Source: Chitinophagaceae bacterium
GTDB taxonomy: Bacteria > Bacteroidota > Bacteroidia > Chitinophagales > Chitinophagaceae
Assembly: GCA_022841365.1 (NCBI GenBank)
Contig: JALHRP010000041.1
Location: 1-35,291 of the forward strand
Length of the DNA: 35,291 nucleotides
Direction of reading: 5' to 3'
The notes beneath the pieces are model-generated. The model was not told the DNA's origin. It saw only the letters and a program-made list of their open reading frames with translations, and made no database searches. This document shows positions 13,815 through 21,662 of the stretch, one piece after another. Position numbers and translations under genes: made by a program. The first letter of the stretch is position 1, and each line of letters begins with the position of its first letter.

Positions 13815-14034
13815 TTGTATTATCTTTTTTTGTTTTTTTAGGCTCTTTAGCCAATTTAATAGATTCATGTGTAAAGAATCCGTGCAACTTGTCAAGGTGA
13901 AAACCCTTGCTAACTGCTATCAAAAGGTTTTCTTTTGTGATGGGAACTAATCTACCTAAAGAATCAATCTTAATTGTGAGTAGCCCACCGCTTAATACGG
14001 ATTGTTTAAATTCTAATTTGCTAACGTCTAACAT
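13798..14034 (-). CDS. Small protein of the capsid operon, 78 aa
   Basis: Starts MLDVSKLEFKQSVLSGG and has a short strand-turn part (LTIKIDSLGRLVPIT) and a Lys/Thr/Asn-rich tail (KKTKKDNTNEGTN). I do not recognise it. It is the first gene behind a consensus Bacteroidota promoter located inside the capsid operon, so it and the following portal and fibre genes can be transcribed independently of the capsid gene. Confidence 0.7.
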   Translation of the reverse strand: MLDVSKLEFKQSVLSGGLLTIKIDSLGRLVPITKENLLIAVSKGFHLDKLHGFFTHESIKLAKEPKKTKKDNTNEGTN

Positions 14035-14054
14035 GATAATTATTTTTTGTCAAT

Positions 14055-14085
14055 CAAATATAAGGATAATTGTCAAGAAAAACAA
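14055..14085 (-). promoter_or_regulatory. Internal Bacteroidota-type promoter
   Basis: On the minus strand a TTG is followed after exactly 20 bases by TATATTTG, matching the consensus in both parts. It lies in the short gap after the tail-tube-like gene and should give extra transcripts of the portal-to-lysis genes. Confidence 0.75.
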
Positions 14086-14685
14086 CTATGCGTTAATTAA
14101 ACCGTTTACAGGGTCAACCGATACAGGAACTAAAGCGGTTGCAGCCCAAGCACCAGAATCACTATAAGATACAAATAAGGCTCTATCTTTCGCACGTCCG
14201 CTAAGCGTTACTACTTTGTAGGCTTGGTTTGAGTTCCAAGCAACAGAAGACACTTTCAAGCCACCTGACCAGTTAATAAAACGCCATTTGCCGTCTTTGC
14301 CTTTGTACAAAAATGCTACTTGTTGCCCAATCATGGAATCCAAAGTACATTCTTCGTTTGGATTGTTGCTATTTGTTTGGAATGCAAAAGTATAATTTCT
14401 TACTGTGTTACCTGTATCATAGGTATCATCAGCGGTAAATAATGCGCCCGTATCATCGTCTTGTTGAACGAAGCTAATAGGCTGCAAAAGACCGTCAGGA
14501 GCAGCTGCATCTAGTGCAAATTCTTCTATCTCGTTTTGAGCGCAACATGTACTCGTAGAAGCTGCGTAAACGATAGAGATAATGTTTTGATAAGGCGTAT
14601 AGTACAACTCCGCTATTCCTGTTTGAGTTGCACAAGCCGTCCCACCCAATGGAATAGGACATACACAATTTACAATTGTTGCCAT
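14086..14685 (-). CDS. Tail-tube-like structural protein, 199 aa
   Basis: The sequence is beta-rich, cysteine-containing at the start (MATIVNCVCPIPLGG, then TSTCCAQNEIEEF) and carries a Gly/Trp-rich middle (GKDGKWRFINWSGGLKV). The order of strands, with a central helix-like SMIGQQVAFLYKG, resembles major tail (tube) proteins of siphoviruses, which stack along the tape measure. The position next to the capsid gene and a hairpin-bearing leader that suggests high expression support a major structural role. A decoration protein is an alternative. A database or structure-prediction match would be needed to settle it. Confidence 0.55.
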   Translation of the reverse strand: MATIVNCVCPIPLGGTACATQTGIAELYYTPYQNIISIVYAASTSTCCAQNEIEEFALDAAAPDGLLQPISFVQQDDDTGALFTADDTYDTGNTVRNYTFAFQTNSNNPNEECTLDSMIGQQVAFLYKGKDGKWRFINWSGGLKVSSVAWNSNQAYKVVTLSGRAKDRALFVSYSDSGAWAATALVPVSVDPVNGLINA

Positions 14686-14700
14686 TTTTATATTGAATTT

Positions 14701-14736
14701 TGCGAGTGCCTAACAATTTTAGACACTCGCATTTTT
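14701..14736. terminator. Hairpin between capsid and tail-tube-like genes
   Basis: TGCGAGTG pairs with CACTCGCA (8 bp, 15-base loop). The T-run follows on the plus strand, against the direction of the genes, so on the leftward mRNA it may act as a processing or stabilising hairpin rather than a terminator, while it would stop any rightward transcription. Confidence 0.6.
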
Positions 14737-14748
14737 ATAAATCGTTTT

Positions 14749-16953
14749 TTAGCAATTCATTACTAAAGCCGTGGTATCGTTGGCTGTTGTAGCAGAAGTC
14801 AAAATGATGTTGTCAATGAAGCTAGGAACGTTGGTCATAGAGAACGTTACAACGGTTGCAGGTTTTGCCAAAGTTGCAGTTGTGCCAGCCAAAATAGCTT
14901 CGATTTCCAATTCAATAGCAGGGTAATCGCCTGTTGTATTCAAGCTCAAAGCAGCATTTGTCAAAGCAACAGTAGTAGTTACACCGTCAATATCATAAGA
15001 CAAAGAAAGCGCAGTTGTTAAGCTGTTTGCTACTTGGTCATTTGTAATTGTTCCTGTGCAATAAGTGATACCGTCACCAGTTCCAAATTGAGTAGCATAA
15101 GCCAAATATCCAATACAGTTATCCGCACCGCTTGAGGTTACTGTTCCTGTTATTGTCAATCTCAAACCTGCTTCCGTTTGGTCACCAGGGAGCGTAATAG
15201 TAAAGTTAGGAGTTGTTACACCAGTTGAACCAGTACCATCCGACAAAGCCCATTTAATAGCGTATGCTAGTGTTCCATTTGCGCCAAAAGATTCAATCGC
15301 AACCGTTACAGTTGTTTCGTCTGCAATTTCGTCATAAGCAGCAGAAGTTTCAATTCTACTAGTTACTTCGCAAGTTGCAGGAACTTGACATTGATTTTTT
15401 ACATCAGCATCAAAACAAACGATTTGCAATTTTGCACTTTCGCATGGCTCACGGTCAGCAAGTCCATTTTCAAGAACAAAACGAGAACCTAACAAGTTAC
15501 TTGCAAACAATCCCCAAGCCTCAACGCTTGAACCAATAGGAGGTACACCACCGAAAATATTAACCATGCCTGGGGCATCTCCACACGCTTCTTTAATCAT
15601 TACTCTACCCATGTTGCTAATGGTATTCATAACGTTTGAACCGTCATCTAACATCAACAAATTACCTTTGGTAGTCATGAAAAACAAACCGCTTCCAGTC
15701 AATGCGTTCAATGGAATAAACTGACCAAGTTGTAAACCCGTAATGTCCATGAAGTTAGTATTGACATTACCATCAATTACTTCATTGTTGATTTGTTGCG
15801 TTCTTTGAATCATCAACAAAGGGTCAATACCAATAAAAATATCACTTGGTGCAATGTCGCTAAATCCGTTGTTGTGTAGGTAAATGAAAAAATCATTTTT
15901 GTACTGCATAAACAATTGAGCAAAGTTTGTGCTGTTGATAGCTGTATAATCAAACAACAAAGGCACATCGTTTATCATCATAGACTGCTCATAAACGGTG
16001 TAAACCAATTCATCAACTTTCGCTTGTTTGCAGCTCCAATCAATCGCAGAACCATCATTCAAAATGATACGCAAATCAATGTCTTTTGTAACAAAGTTTG
16101 ATTGAATTGTAACAACGTTTGTCGTAATATCCCAAGCAGCAGAAAACAAAGAAGCACCGTTTACAACGTGGCTATTCAACCAAGTTACAAAGTCTTGAAT
16201 GTAAAGTGTAGCAGTTCCGAAATCTGTAGGAGCTGTGTCGTAATGCGCACCGCCTACGATTGCGTTAATGTAGGTATTGTCAAAGTCGCTACGCACTAAG
16301 CTCAAATCGTAGCTAATAAGGTGGAAATATTGGTTCATAGCTGCGTAATACGCTTTAGCTAGGATTCCATCATCACCGTGGCGAGCTTCAACAGGACTAC
16401 CACAAGCAGCCAAAAGCATAAATTCAGGAATGAATGCTTTGTATTTTTCGATAATAGCTGCAACGATAATGTTTGCCATATCGGTATTAGCAAAAGCATC
16501 AGCTTCGTAGTCAGCGATTGCACCACCAATAAAGTCCTGCCATTTTGTACCGATAAAATCTTTAGTACAAATTTGCAAATCTTTAGATGTATTTACAACA
16601 TAGAATGTTTTTTCAAAGTCTTTAACGGTAATCCCGTCAAACATAACTTTACATTCGTTTTCCTTTGGTGCGCCTGAATCTTGGGTTCTGATAGGACCTA
16701 CATCAATACCGCTTTTTTTGATTCTAAGGCTATTGCCTAAACTTGAACGTTCAATTCTGCGTACAAAACCACTTGTAAAAAGTTGGTTATCTACTAGCAT
16801 ACGCTCACGAAGCAATGCACTTTCTTCATTTGTCCATTGTTTGCACTCCAAAGGAATACCATTGTTGATGTTTATGATAACACCACATGAACCCGTACAA
16901 CCTGTTTGGTTTACAAATTCAACCGTTCTGGGGCTTACTAATGTTCTTGCCAT
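14749..16953 (-). CDS. Major capsid protein with Ig-like C-terminal extension, 734 aa
   Basis: Residues 1 to about 510 form the shell domain: an N-terminal arm (TNEESALLRERMLV at 41-54), a middle with YEADAFANTDMANIIVAAI (149-167) and a late core segment (DIFIGIDPLLMIQRTQQIN, 371-389) typical of capsid proteins of Bacteroidota phages. From about 525 the sequence becomes Thr/Ser/Gly-rich and repeats an Ig- or PKD-like rhythm (YAIKWALSDGTGSTG, then LRLTITGTVTSSGADNC), with a second beta domain from about 630. Such domains are displayed on the capsid surface and are thought to bind host surface or mucus glycans. The protein has 14 or so cysteines and ends in Cys. It follows the protease/scaffold gene directly, as in other phages. 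Confidence 0.75.
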   Translation of the reverse strand: MARTLVSPRTVEFVNQTGCTGSCGVIININNGIPLECKQWTNEESALLRERMLVDNQLFTSGFVRRIERSSLGNSLRIKKSGIDVGPIRTQDSGAPKENECKVMFDGITVKDFEKTFYVVNTSKDLQICTKDFIGTKWQDFIGGAIADYEADAFANTDMANIIVAAIIEKYKAFIPEFMLLAACGSPVEARHGDDGILAKAYYAAMNQYFHLISYDLSLVRSDFDNTYINAIVGGAHYDTAPTDFGTATLYIQDFVTWLNSHVVNGASLFSAAWDITTNVVTIQSNFVTKDIDLRIILNDGSAIDWSCKQAKVDELVYTVYEQSMMINDVPLLFDYTAINSTNFAQLFMQYKNDFFIYLHNNGFSDIAPSDIFIGIDPLLMIQRTQQINNEVIDGNVNTNFMDITGLQLGQFIPLNALTGSGLFFMTTKGNLLMLDDGSNVMNTISNMGRVMIKEACGDAPGMVNIFGGVPPIGSSVEAWGLFASNLLGSRFVLENGLADREPCESAKLQIVCFDADVKNQCQVPATCEVTSRIETSAAYDEIADETTVTVAIESFGANGTLAYAIKWALSDGTGSTGVTTPNFTITLPGDQTEAGLRLTITGTVTSSGADNCIGYLAYATQFGTGDGITYCTGTITNDQVANSLTTALSLSYDIDGVTTTVALTNAALSLNTTGDYPAIELEIEAILAGTTATLAKPATVVTFSMTNVPSFIDNIILTSATTANDTTALVMNC

Positions 16954-16986
16954 TGTATTTTTTATTTATAGATTTCTAATTGTGAA

Positions 16987-17496
16987 TTACTTACTTTTTT
17001 TTCTTTTTGCATCCAAAGCAGCAGCGGCTTCCGCTTCGATTTGGTCGTATGTTTTCTTGGTAGAAACAACTGTATTCTCAACCGTTTGTTGATTGTTGAT
17101 AGGTGTTTCAGCAGCTTTTACACCGCCCAATTCTTTATTATGAGCAAATACCGTTTCAAGTTCTTGCAAAGCAGCTTCTAAAGTTTCAAAGCCTTTGCTT
17201 TGTAGCAACTCGCTTTGAGCTGTCAAAGTAGCAGCCATTTCAATAACCTTTGCTTCGTTTGTTTCTGCCAATAAAGCAGACTGATTAAGTTGCTCGTTTA
17301 GCTTTTCAATTTCAGCTGTTGCCGTTGCGTTTAGTTCGCTTACATTTGCAAACTTTTTTTGCAATTCGTCAAATTTTGATTGTAGTTCTTTGGTAGAATT
17401 TTGCACATTTTGCAAATCAGCTTCCGCTTCCGTTGCCGTTGATGCTCCAAAAATCTTTTCAAAGAAGCTCAATTTTTTTTCATTCTCAATTGACAT
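16987..17496 (-). CDS. Putative internal scaffold product, 169 aa
   Basis: An in-frame ATG (MSIENEKKLSFFEKIFG) opens exactly where the protease domain ends and the coiled-coil scaffold begins. An A-rich stretch (CAAACAACAGATATT) precedes it, like other starts in this genome. A separate scaffold made from inside the protease gene is well known in lambda and relatives. Here it is predicted from the layout only. Confidence 0.5.
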   Translation of the reverse strand: MSIENEKKLSFFEKIFGASTATEAEADLQNVQNSTKELQSKFDELQKKFANVSELNATATAEIEKLNEQLNQSALLAETNEAKVIEMAATLTAQSELLQSKGFETLEAALQELETVFAHNKELGGVKAAETPINNQQTVENTVVSTKKTYDQIEAEAAAALDAKRKKSK

Positions 17497-18435
17497 AATA
17501 TCTGTTGTTTGGTTTGTATTACTATTTTGTTTCTTTGCTTTTTTGCCTAAAATCCTAGCCCGTTCAATTGCATATTCAAGGTTTTTAATCCCATCTATTG
17601 CGCCTATTTTCATAGCATCAGTAGCAGAATATAATTTGCCCTTGAATACGTGTCCATCGTCTTGTAATTGTGGACGTGATTTTTTAACCGACTTAATAAA
17701 GGAATCTGTTAGGCTGCTTAGTAACTGCTTCATTGGCTCTAAATTTCCGTCCAATGCTTCGTTTACTTCTATGTTCTTTTCAGTGCTTTGTGGTGCGTAT
17801 ATTTCAAGGTAATTAACGCCCATTGATTCCCAAAAAGCCCTATCATCTGCGATTGTGATGTATGTTCCAATACTGCCCCAATAACTTTGAGTTTCGGCTG
17901 CGTATAATTCATTAACACCCTCAAAAGCATAAACAGCAGCGGAAGCCATACCTTCAAAGAATCCAACAGTAGGCGTTTTAGTAGATGCAATTACCCTGCT
18001 TAGGCTTTCGTTTCCGTCCGCTTGACCGCCTGGGGAATTGATATAAAAAACAATTCCATCAACATTCTCGTTTTGGTCTAATGCTTTTACAGTAGCTTCT
18101 AAATCCCTTGTACCACTCACAAAGCCGTCCGACATAGTACAATAAGAATCTCGCATCATTGCACCCATAACAGGCACAACCGCAATAGAACCCTTTTCAA
18201 TCTTTGTAAAGTCGGCTGCAAATTTACCGTAGGCAATATTCGTAGAAGCGTTGTAGAATTGTACTTGGATAGGATTTTCTTTTGAGGAAACAATACCATC
18301 AAAAGCCCCACTTTGACGCATAGAATCGTATCGCATTACCAAGGCTTGTGCCTGATGCTTTTCAATAAAAAGGGGCAAATGTGCCATACTTTTTATAACT
18401 GAAACGATTGCGGATTGTGTTGTTTTATCACTCAT
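16987..18435 (-). CDS. S49-type prohead protease with internal scaffold, 482 aa
   Basis: Likely cleaves the scaffold and capsid arms in the prohead, as lambda C protein does. The start MSDKTTQS is preferred over an ATG six codons upstream. The protease part shows VDGIVFYINSPGGQADGNES (about 125-144, oxyanion NSPGG) and EGMASAAVYAF, where Ser165 is the expected nucleophile of the SppA/S49 fold, followed by GSIG at 187-190. After residue 313 the sequence changes to a long Glu/Leu-rich coiled coil ending in a Lys-rich tail (LDAKRKKSK), the scaffold part. Its own in-frame start at base 17496 would give a free scaffold of 169 aa, the lambda C/Nu3 arrangement. It stands directly upstream of the capsid gene. 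Confidence 0.85.
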   Translation of the reverse strand: MSDKTTQSAIVSVIKSMAHLPLFIEKHQAQALVMRYDSMRQSGAFDGIVSSKENPIQVQFYNASTNIAYGKFAADFTKIEKGSIAVVPVMGAMMRDSYCTMSDGFVSGTRDLEATVKALDQNENVDGIVFYINSPGGQADGNESLSRVIASTKTPTVGFFEGMASAAVYAFEGVNELYAAETQSYWGSIGTYITIADDRAFWESMGVNYLEIYAPQSTEKNIEVNEALDGNLEPMKQLLSSLTDSFIKSVKKSRPQLQDDGHVFKGKLYSATDAMKIGAIDGIKNLEYAIERARILGKKAKKQNSNTNQTTDIMSIENEKKLSFFEKIFGASTATEAEADLQNVQNSTKELQSKFDELQKKFANVSELNATATAEIEKLNEQLNQSALLAETNEAKVIEMAATLTAQSELLQSKGFETLEAALQELETVFAHNKELGGVKAAETPINNQQTVENTVVSTKKTYDQIEAEAAAALDAKRKKSK

Positions 18436-18490
18436 ACATGTAAATATAAACACATCGTAGTATTAAAACACAATTTTATATCTTAGTGCG

Positions 18491-18522
18491 TTGGTTTTTA
18501 TCGCATTAAGTTCGTATATTGC
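18491..18522 (+). promoter_or_regulatory. Candidate promoter for the tape-measure cassette
   Basis: TTG, 21 bases, then TATATTGC: one base short of the TAnnTTTG consensus. It lies in the 130-base gap between the divergently read protease and tape-measure genes and would serve the inverted three-gene cassette. Confidence 0.5.
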
Positions 18523-18565
18523 TATCTCAAAATAAAATGTCGTATTTTTATAAAAAAATATAAAT

Positions 18566-21454
18566 ATGGCAGAGGAAATTTTATTGCTTACGGTAAAACT
18601 GCAAGCGGATTCTAAGAATGCAAAGACTATAAACGACCTTATTAAAGCTAATAAAGAACTAGCAAAGGTTATTAGAGATGCTCCACGTGAAGGTGCGGCT
18701 GGGTATGCTGAATTATCGGATACTTTGGACGAAGCTAAAAAGCAATTTGCAGCTAACAAGGTTGAAATTGATAAATTCAATAAGGAATTAAAGACAGGCG
18801 AAAAGCAAGTCGAAGCAAAGTCTAGTTCTTTGATTGGGCTTTCAAAAGATTTAAAGAATCTTGAAAAGGAATATAAGCTGCTAAGTGCAGAAGAACGCAA
18901 TAGTGCAAAGGGTCGTTTTTTAGAAAAAAGTATTTTCCAAACTAGACAGGAACTATTAAAAGCTGAAAAGAAATTAGGGGATTTTCGTAGGCAAGTAGGT
19001 AATTACGGGGTAATAGTCGCAGGGTTAAGCCCTCAATTGTCTGCTTTAGGGTCTAGTATTGGAACGGTGGTAAGTGGTTTTACTGCTTTGAATGCAGCCT
19101 TTAAAAGTTCAGGCGCAGCGGCAAAGGCTTTTTTATTGGCATTAGGACCAGTAACCGTTGCAATTGGTGCGTTATCTTTTGCATTGTCAAAATTTGAAAG
19201 TGTAAGGGAATCGTTCCAAAGAGGATTCGCAGGGTTTGGCGCAGCGTTTAATGTGATTATAGAACGAGTTGGACAGGCTGCATTTTCTTTTGAAAAACTT
19301 TTATCTTTAGACTTCAAAGGCTTTGCTGCTGATTTTGGAGGTGCGTTTAGTGGTTTGACTGATGAAATAAAAAACGATTTCAACGCAGCAACAGAAGCAG
19401 TTAGGGGGTTGCAAGAATTAGAAGATGATGAAATTGCTAGGATAGTAGAATTAGCAAGGCTTGAGCGTGATATTTCAATTGCTAAACGTGAAGCAGAGGA
19501 AGCAAGCGCAACCAATAAAGAAGAATCTATACGTCAAATTCAAAGGGCTATTGATTTAACAAACCAACAATTTGCAATAGAAATAGAATTTGCAAGACGT
19601 AGAGCTGAAATATTAGCAGAACAAGTAAGAACTAAGGGTGCAACGGCAAGCGATGACGAACGTAGGGTGGTAGAAGAAGCACGGGCAAATCAATTGCGTT
19701 TAGAAGCTGCACAAGAAAACGAAATTAAGGGATTAACTCGGAGGTTGAATCAACTTAGAAAAGGCGTTAAGGACGAACAAACTGCATTACAAGTTTTGCA
19801 ACAACAACAAACCCTGCTTACTGAAACTTTGAAACTGCAAATTTTGGCAGGGGAGGATGTAACGGCAACCTTGGACGAATTGAAAGCGGTTACTTTGGAT
19901 TTGATTGCAGTAGATGAAACTTACAAGGCTTTAACTGATAGTATTGGCGTTAGTTTGACGTTTACAAATGGCAGTTTACAACAGTATAACAAAGAACTTG
20001 AAACGCAAAACGCCAAACTTGAAACGCTTGTAATTGGTTCTAAGGAGTACGAAGAAACGCAAAACTTAATTCTGCAAATAGAAGCTAAACGAAGCGTTGC
20101 AATTGGGGATGTTACAAGGTCTATTGAGGAATTAAACAAAGTACAGGAATCAAGTAAGAACGCTTTAGAAGACAGTTTAAAGGAATTGCAACTACGCACC
20201 GAAGCGCAAAAGGCTATAGAAGCAAGTGCAGGGTTAGAAGGTGCAGCAGAAAAACGCATTCAAATAGAGAAACAACTAGACGAAGATTTAAAGCAAATTA
20301 GAGTTGATAGGATACTAGATGAACAGGCAGCACTTGAAACCGAATTAAATTTGGTTGAAACTGACTTACAAAAAGAACTAGAACTTTACAAGGATAACGA
20401 GCTTAAAAAGTTAGAATTGTCTTTGATTGCACAAGGCAAACAAGACGAAATAAGACAAAGAAGTTTAGAGTTAGAAGCAGAATACCAACAAATTAGCTTA
20501 GAGCAGTTTAACAAAGCAGAGGAACAAAGAACTGAAGATACCAAAAAAGCAGAATCACAAAGGAATGAAATCCGTGATATGGCTATCCAAGGCACGGTAT
20601 CCGCTGCCAAAAAAGTAACTGAATTACTAGGTGTTTTACAAAAGCAAGCAACCGAAAAAGAATCCGCTGAAATAAACGCCCGTGAAGAAAAGCAGTTAAA
20701 GGAAGCTGAACTATTAGGTAAAACAGAAGAGCAAAAACAAGCGATTAGGGATAAGTTCGCAGCCGAACGGGAAGCATTGGAACGCAAAGCAGCAGCAGAA
20801 CGAAAAGCTATTGCAATAGGTGAAGCGGTTATTGATATAGCAGGTGCGGTTTTAAATGCCTTGAATAGTCCAGCTCCTGCAAATTTTGGTTTAGCTATTA
20901 CGGCAGGTGTTTTAGGAGCTTTGCAATTGGCTATCATTGCGGCTACTAATTTCGCAAATGGTGGTTTGGTTACGCCTGTTAAACTTGGGAACGGTAAAAT
21001 AGTTAATTCGCCAAATATCCCACAAATGCAAAACGGGGATAATATCTTGGCAACTGTTAAAACAGGTGAGGTAATTCTAAACGAAAAGCAACAGGCGGCA
21101 CTTGGTGGATATGAAACATTTAAGCGTATCAAAGTGCCTGGTTTCTCAAATGGTGGTAAAATTACAAAACCTTTAGAAAGTGCGTTCCCGTTTGCAAGTG
21201 GTGGGATAGTTCCGACCTTTAGACGCAGTCCAGTTGTTGCCCGTGCTTTTGCTAATGGTGGGGCTGTTACGGCTCAAAATTCGCAGGAACAAATACAGCA
21301 GCAAAGCGATGCTTTTATTGAAAGAATTGCACAAGCAGTACGAATTGGGGCGGCTATTGGGTCAAAAGAAGGAACAGAAAACGCTGATATAACAGGTCAA
21401 ATTGCTAAACAAAATCAAAGAAATGCAAGAAGGACAACTAATGAAGGATTGTAA
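18566..21454 (+). CDS. Tail tape measure protein, 962 aa
   Basis: Sets tail length and is ejected with the DNA. It has a long coiled-coil N-terminal part (KELAKVIRDAPREG, ELKTGEKQVEAKSS), a hydrophobic Ala/Gly-rich region at about 145-225 with candidate membrane segments (LGPVTVAIGALSFALSKF), a very long helical middle rich in Glu/Lys/Gln, another hydrophobic stretch near 750-790, and a C-terminal end with the phrases typical of tape measures: NGGLVTP, NGDNILATVKTGEVILN, and repeated FANGG or FASGG. At about 1.5 angstrom per residue the tail would be near 145 nm. It is on the plus strand, opposite to the capsid and tail chaperone genes. Confidence 0.88.
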   Translation: MAEEILLLTVKLQADSKNAKTINDLIKANKELAKVIRDAPREGAAGYAELSDTLDEAKKQFAANKVEIDKFNKELKTGEKQVEAKSSSLIGLSKDLKNLEKEYKLLSAEERNSAKGRFLEKSIFQTRQELLKAEKKLGDFRRQVGNYGVIVAGLSPQLSALGSSIGTVVSGFTALNAAFKSSGAAAKAFLLALGPVTVAIGALSFALSKFESVRESFQRGFAGFGAAFNVIIERVGQAAFSFEKLLSLDFKGFAADFGGAFSGLTDEIKNDFNAATEAVRGLQELEDDEIARIVELARLERDISIAKREAEEASATNKEESIRQIQRAIDLTNQQFAIEIEFARRRAEILAEQVRTKGATASDDERRVVEEARANQLRLEAAQENEIKGLTRRLNQLRKGVKDEQTALQVLQQQQTLLTETLKLQILAGEDVTATLDELKAVTLDLIAVDETYKALTDSIGVSLTFTNGSLQQYNKELETQNAKLETLVIGSKEYEETQNLILQIEAKRSVAIGDVTRSIEELNKVQESSKNALEDSLKELQLRTEAQKAIEASAGLEGAAEKRIQIEKQLDEDLKQIRVDRILDEQAALETELNLVETDLQKELELYKDNELKKLELSLIAQGKQDEIRQRSLELEAEYQQISLEQFNKAEEQRTEDTKKAESQRNEIRDMAIQGTVSAAKKVTELLGVLQKQATEKESAEINAREEKQLKEAELLGKTEEQKQAIRDKFAAEREALERKAAAERKAIAIGEAVIDIAGAVLNALNSPAPANFGLAITAGVLGALQLAIIAATNFANGGLVTPVKLGNGKIVNSPNIPQMQNGDNILATVKTGEVILNEKQQAALGGYETFKRIKVPGFSNGGKITKPLESAFPFASGGIVPTFRRSPVVARAFANGGAVTAQNSQEQIQQQSDAFIERIAQAVRIGAAIGSKEGTENADITGQIAKQNQRNARRTTNEGL
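21428..21434 (+). promoter_or_regulatory. Shine-Dalgarno-like site
   Basis: AGAAGGA lies six bases before the ATG at 21441, inside the end of the tape-measure gene. It is one of the few purine-rich ribosome sites in this genome and favours this start over an ATG 18 bases upstream. Confidence 0.5.
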
Positions 21455-21662
21455 ATTCAAAGATGAGTTTTTGAAAATGCTAAGGGATGCACCTGAAAAA
21501 GTTGTGCAGGCTCTTAGCTACTTTGACGTAATAAAACCTTTAATTTGGAAGGATTTAAGGCGTAACGGTGGTAAGTTTGGATACCGTGGCATTGCTAAAA
21601 AATACGGCATCACAGAATCACAAGCCCGTACAACTATTAAGAACATCGAAAACCAACAATAA
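21441..21662 (+). CDS. Small helix-turn-helix protein between tail genes, 73 aa
   Basis: Starts MKDCKFKDEFLKMLRD; an alternative ATG lies six codons upstream. The C-terminal half (FGYRGIAKKYGITESQARTTIKNIEN, residues about 45-70) has a clear helix-turn-helix rhythm like 'yr.IA.kyGis..q.r..ik'. A DNA-binding protein nested between the tape measure and tail-tip genes is unexpected; it might regulate this cassette or be an assembly factor with an HTH-like fold. The gene overlaps both neighbours (14 bases upstream, TAATG downstream). Confidence 0.65.
   Translation: MKDCKFKDEFLKMLRDAPEKVVQALSYFDVIKPLIWKDLRRNGGKFGYRGIAKKYGITESQARTTIKNIENQQ

Noticed and set aside
18463-18900. 145-codon minus-strand frame upstream of the protease
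   Set aside because: Mostly antisense to the tape-measure N-terminus and ends before the protease start; no supporting motif.
20386-21132. 248-codon minus-strand frame
   Set aside because: Antisense of the tape-measure coiled coil; Ser/Ala/Cys-rich composition is typical of such shadows.
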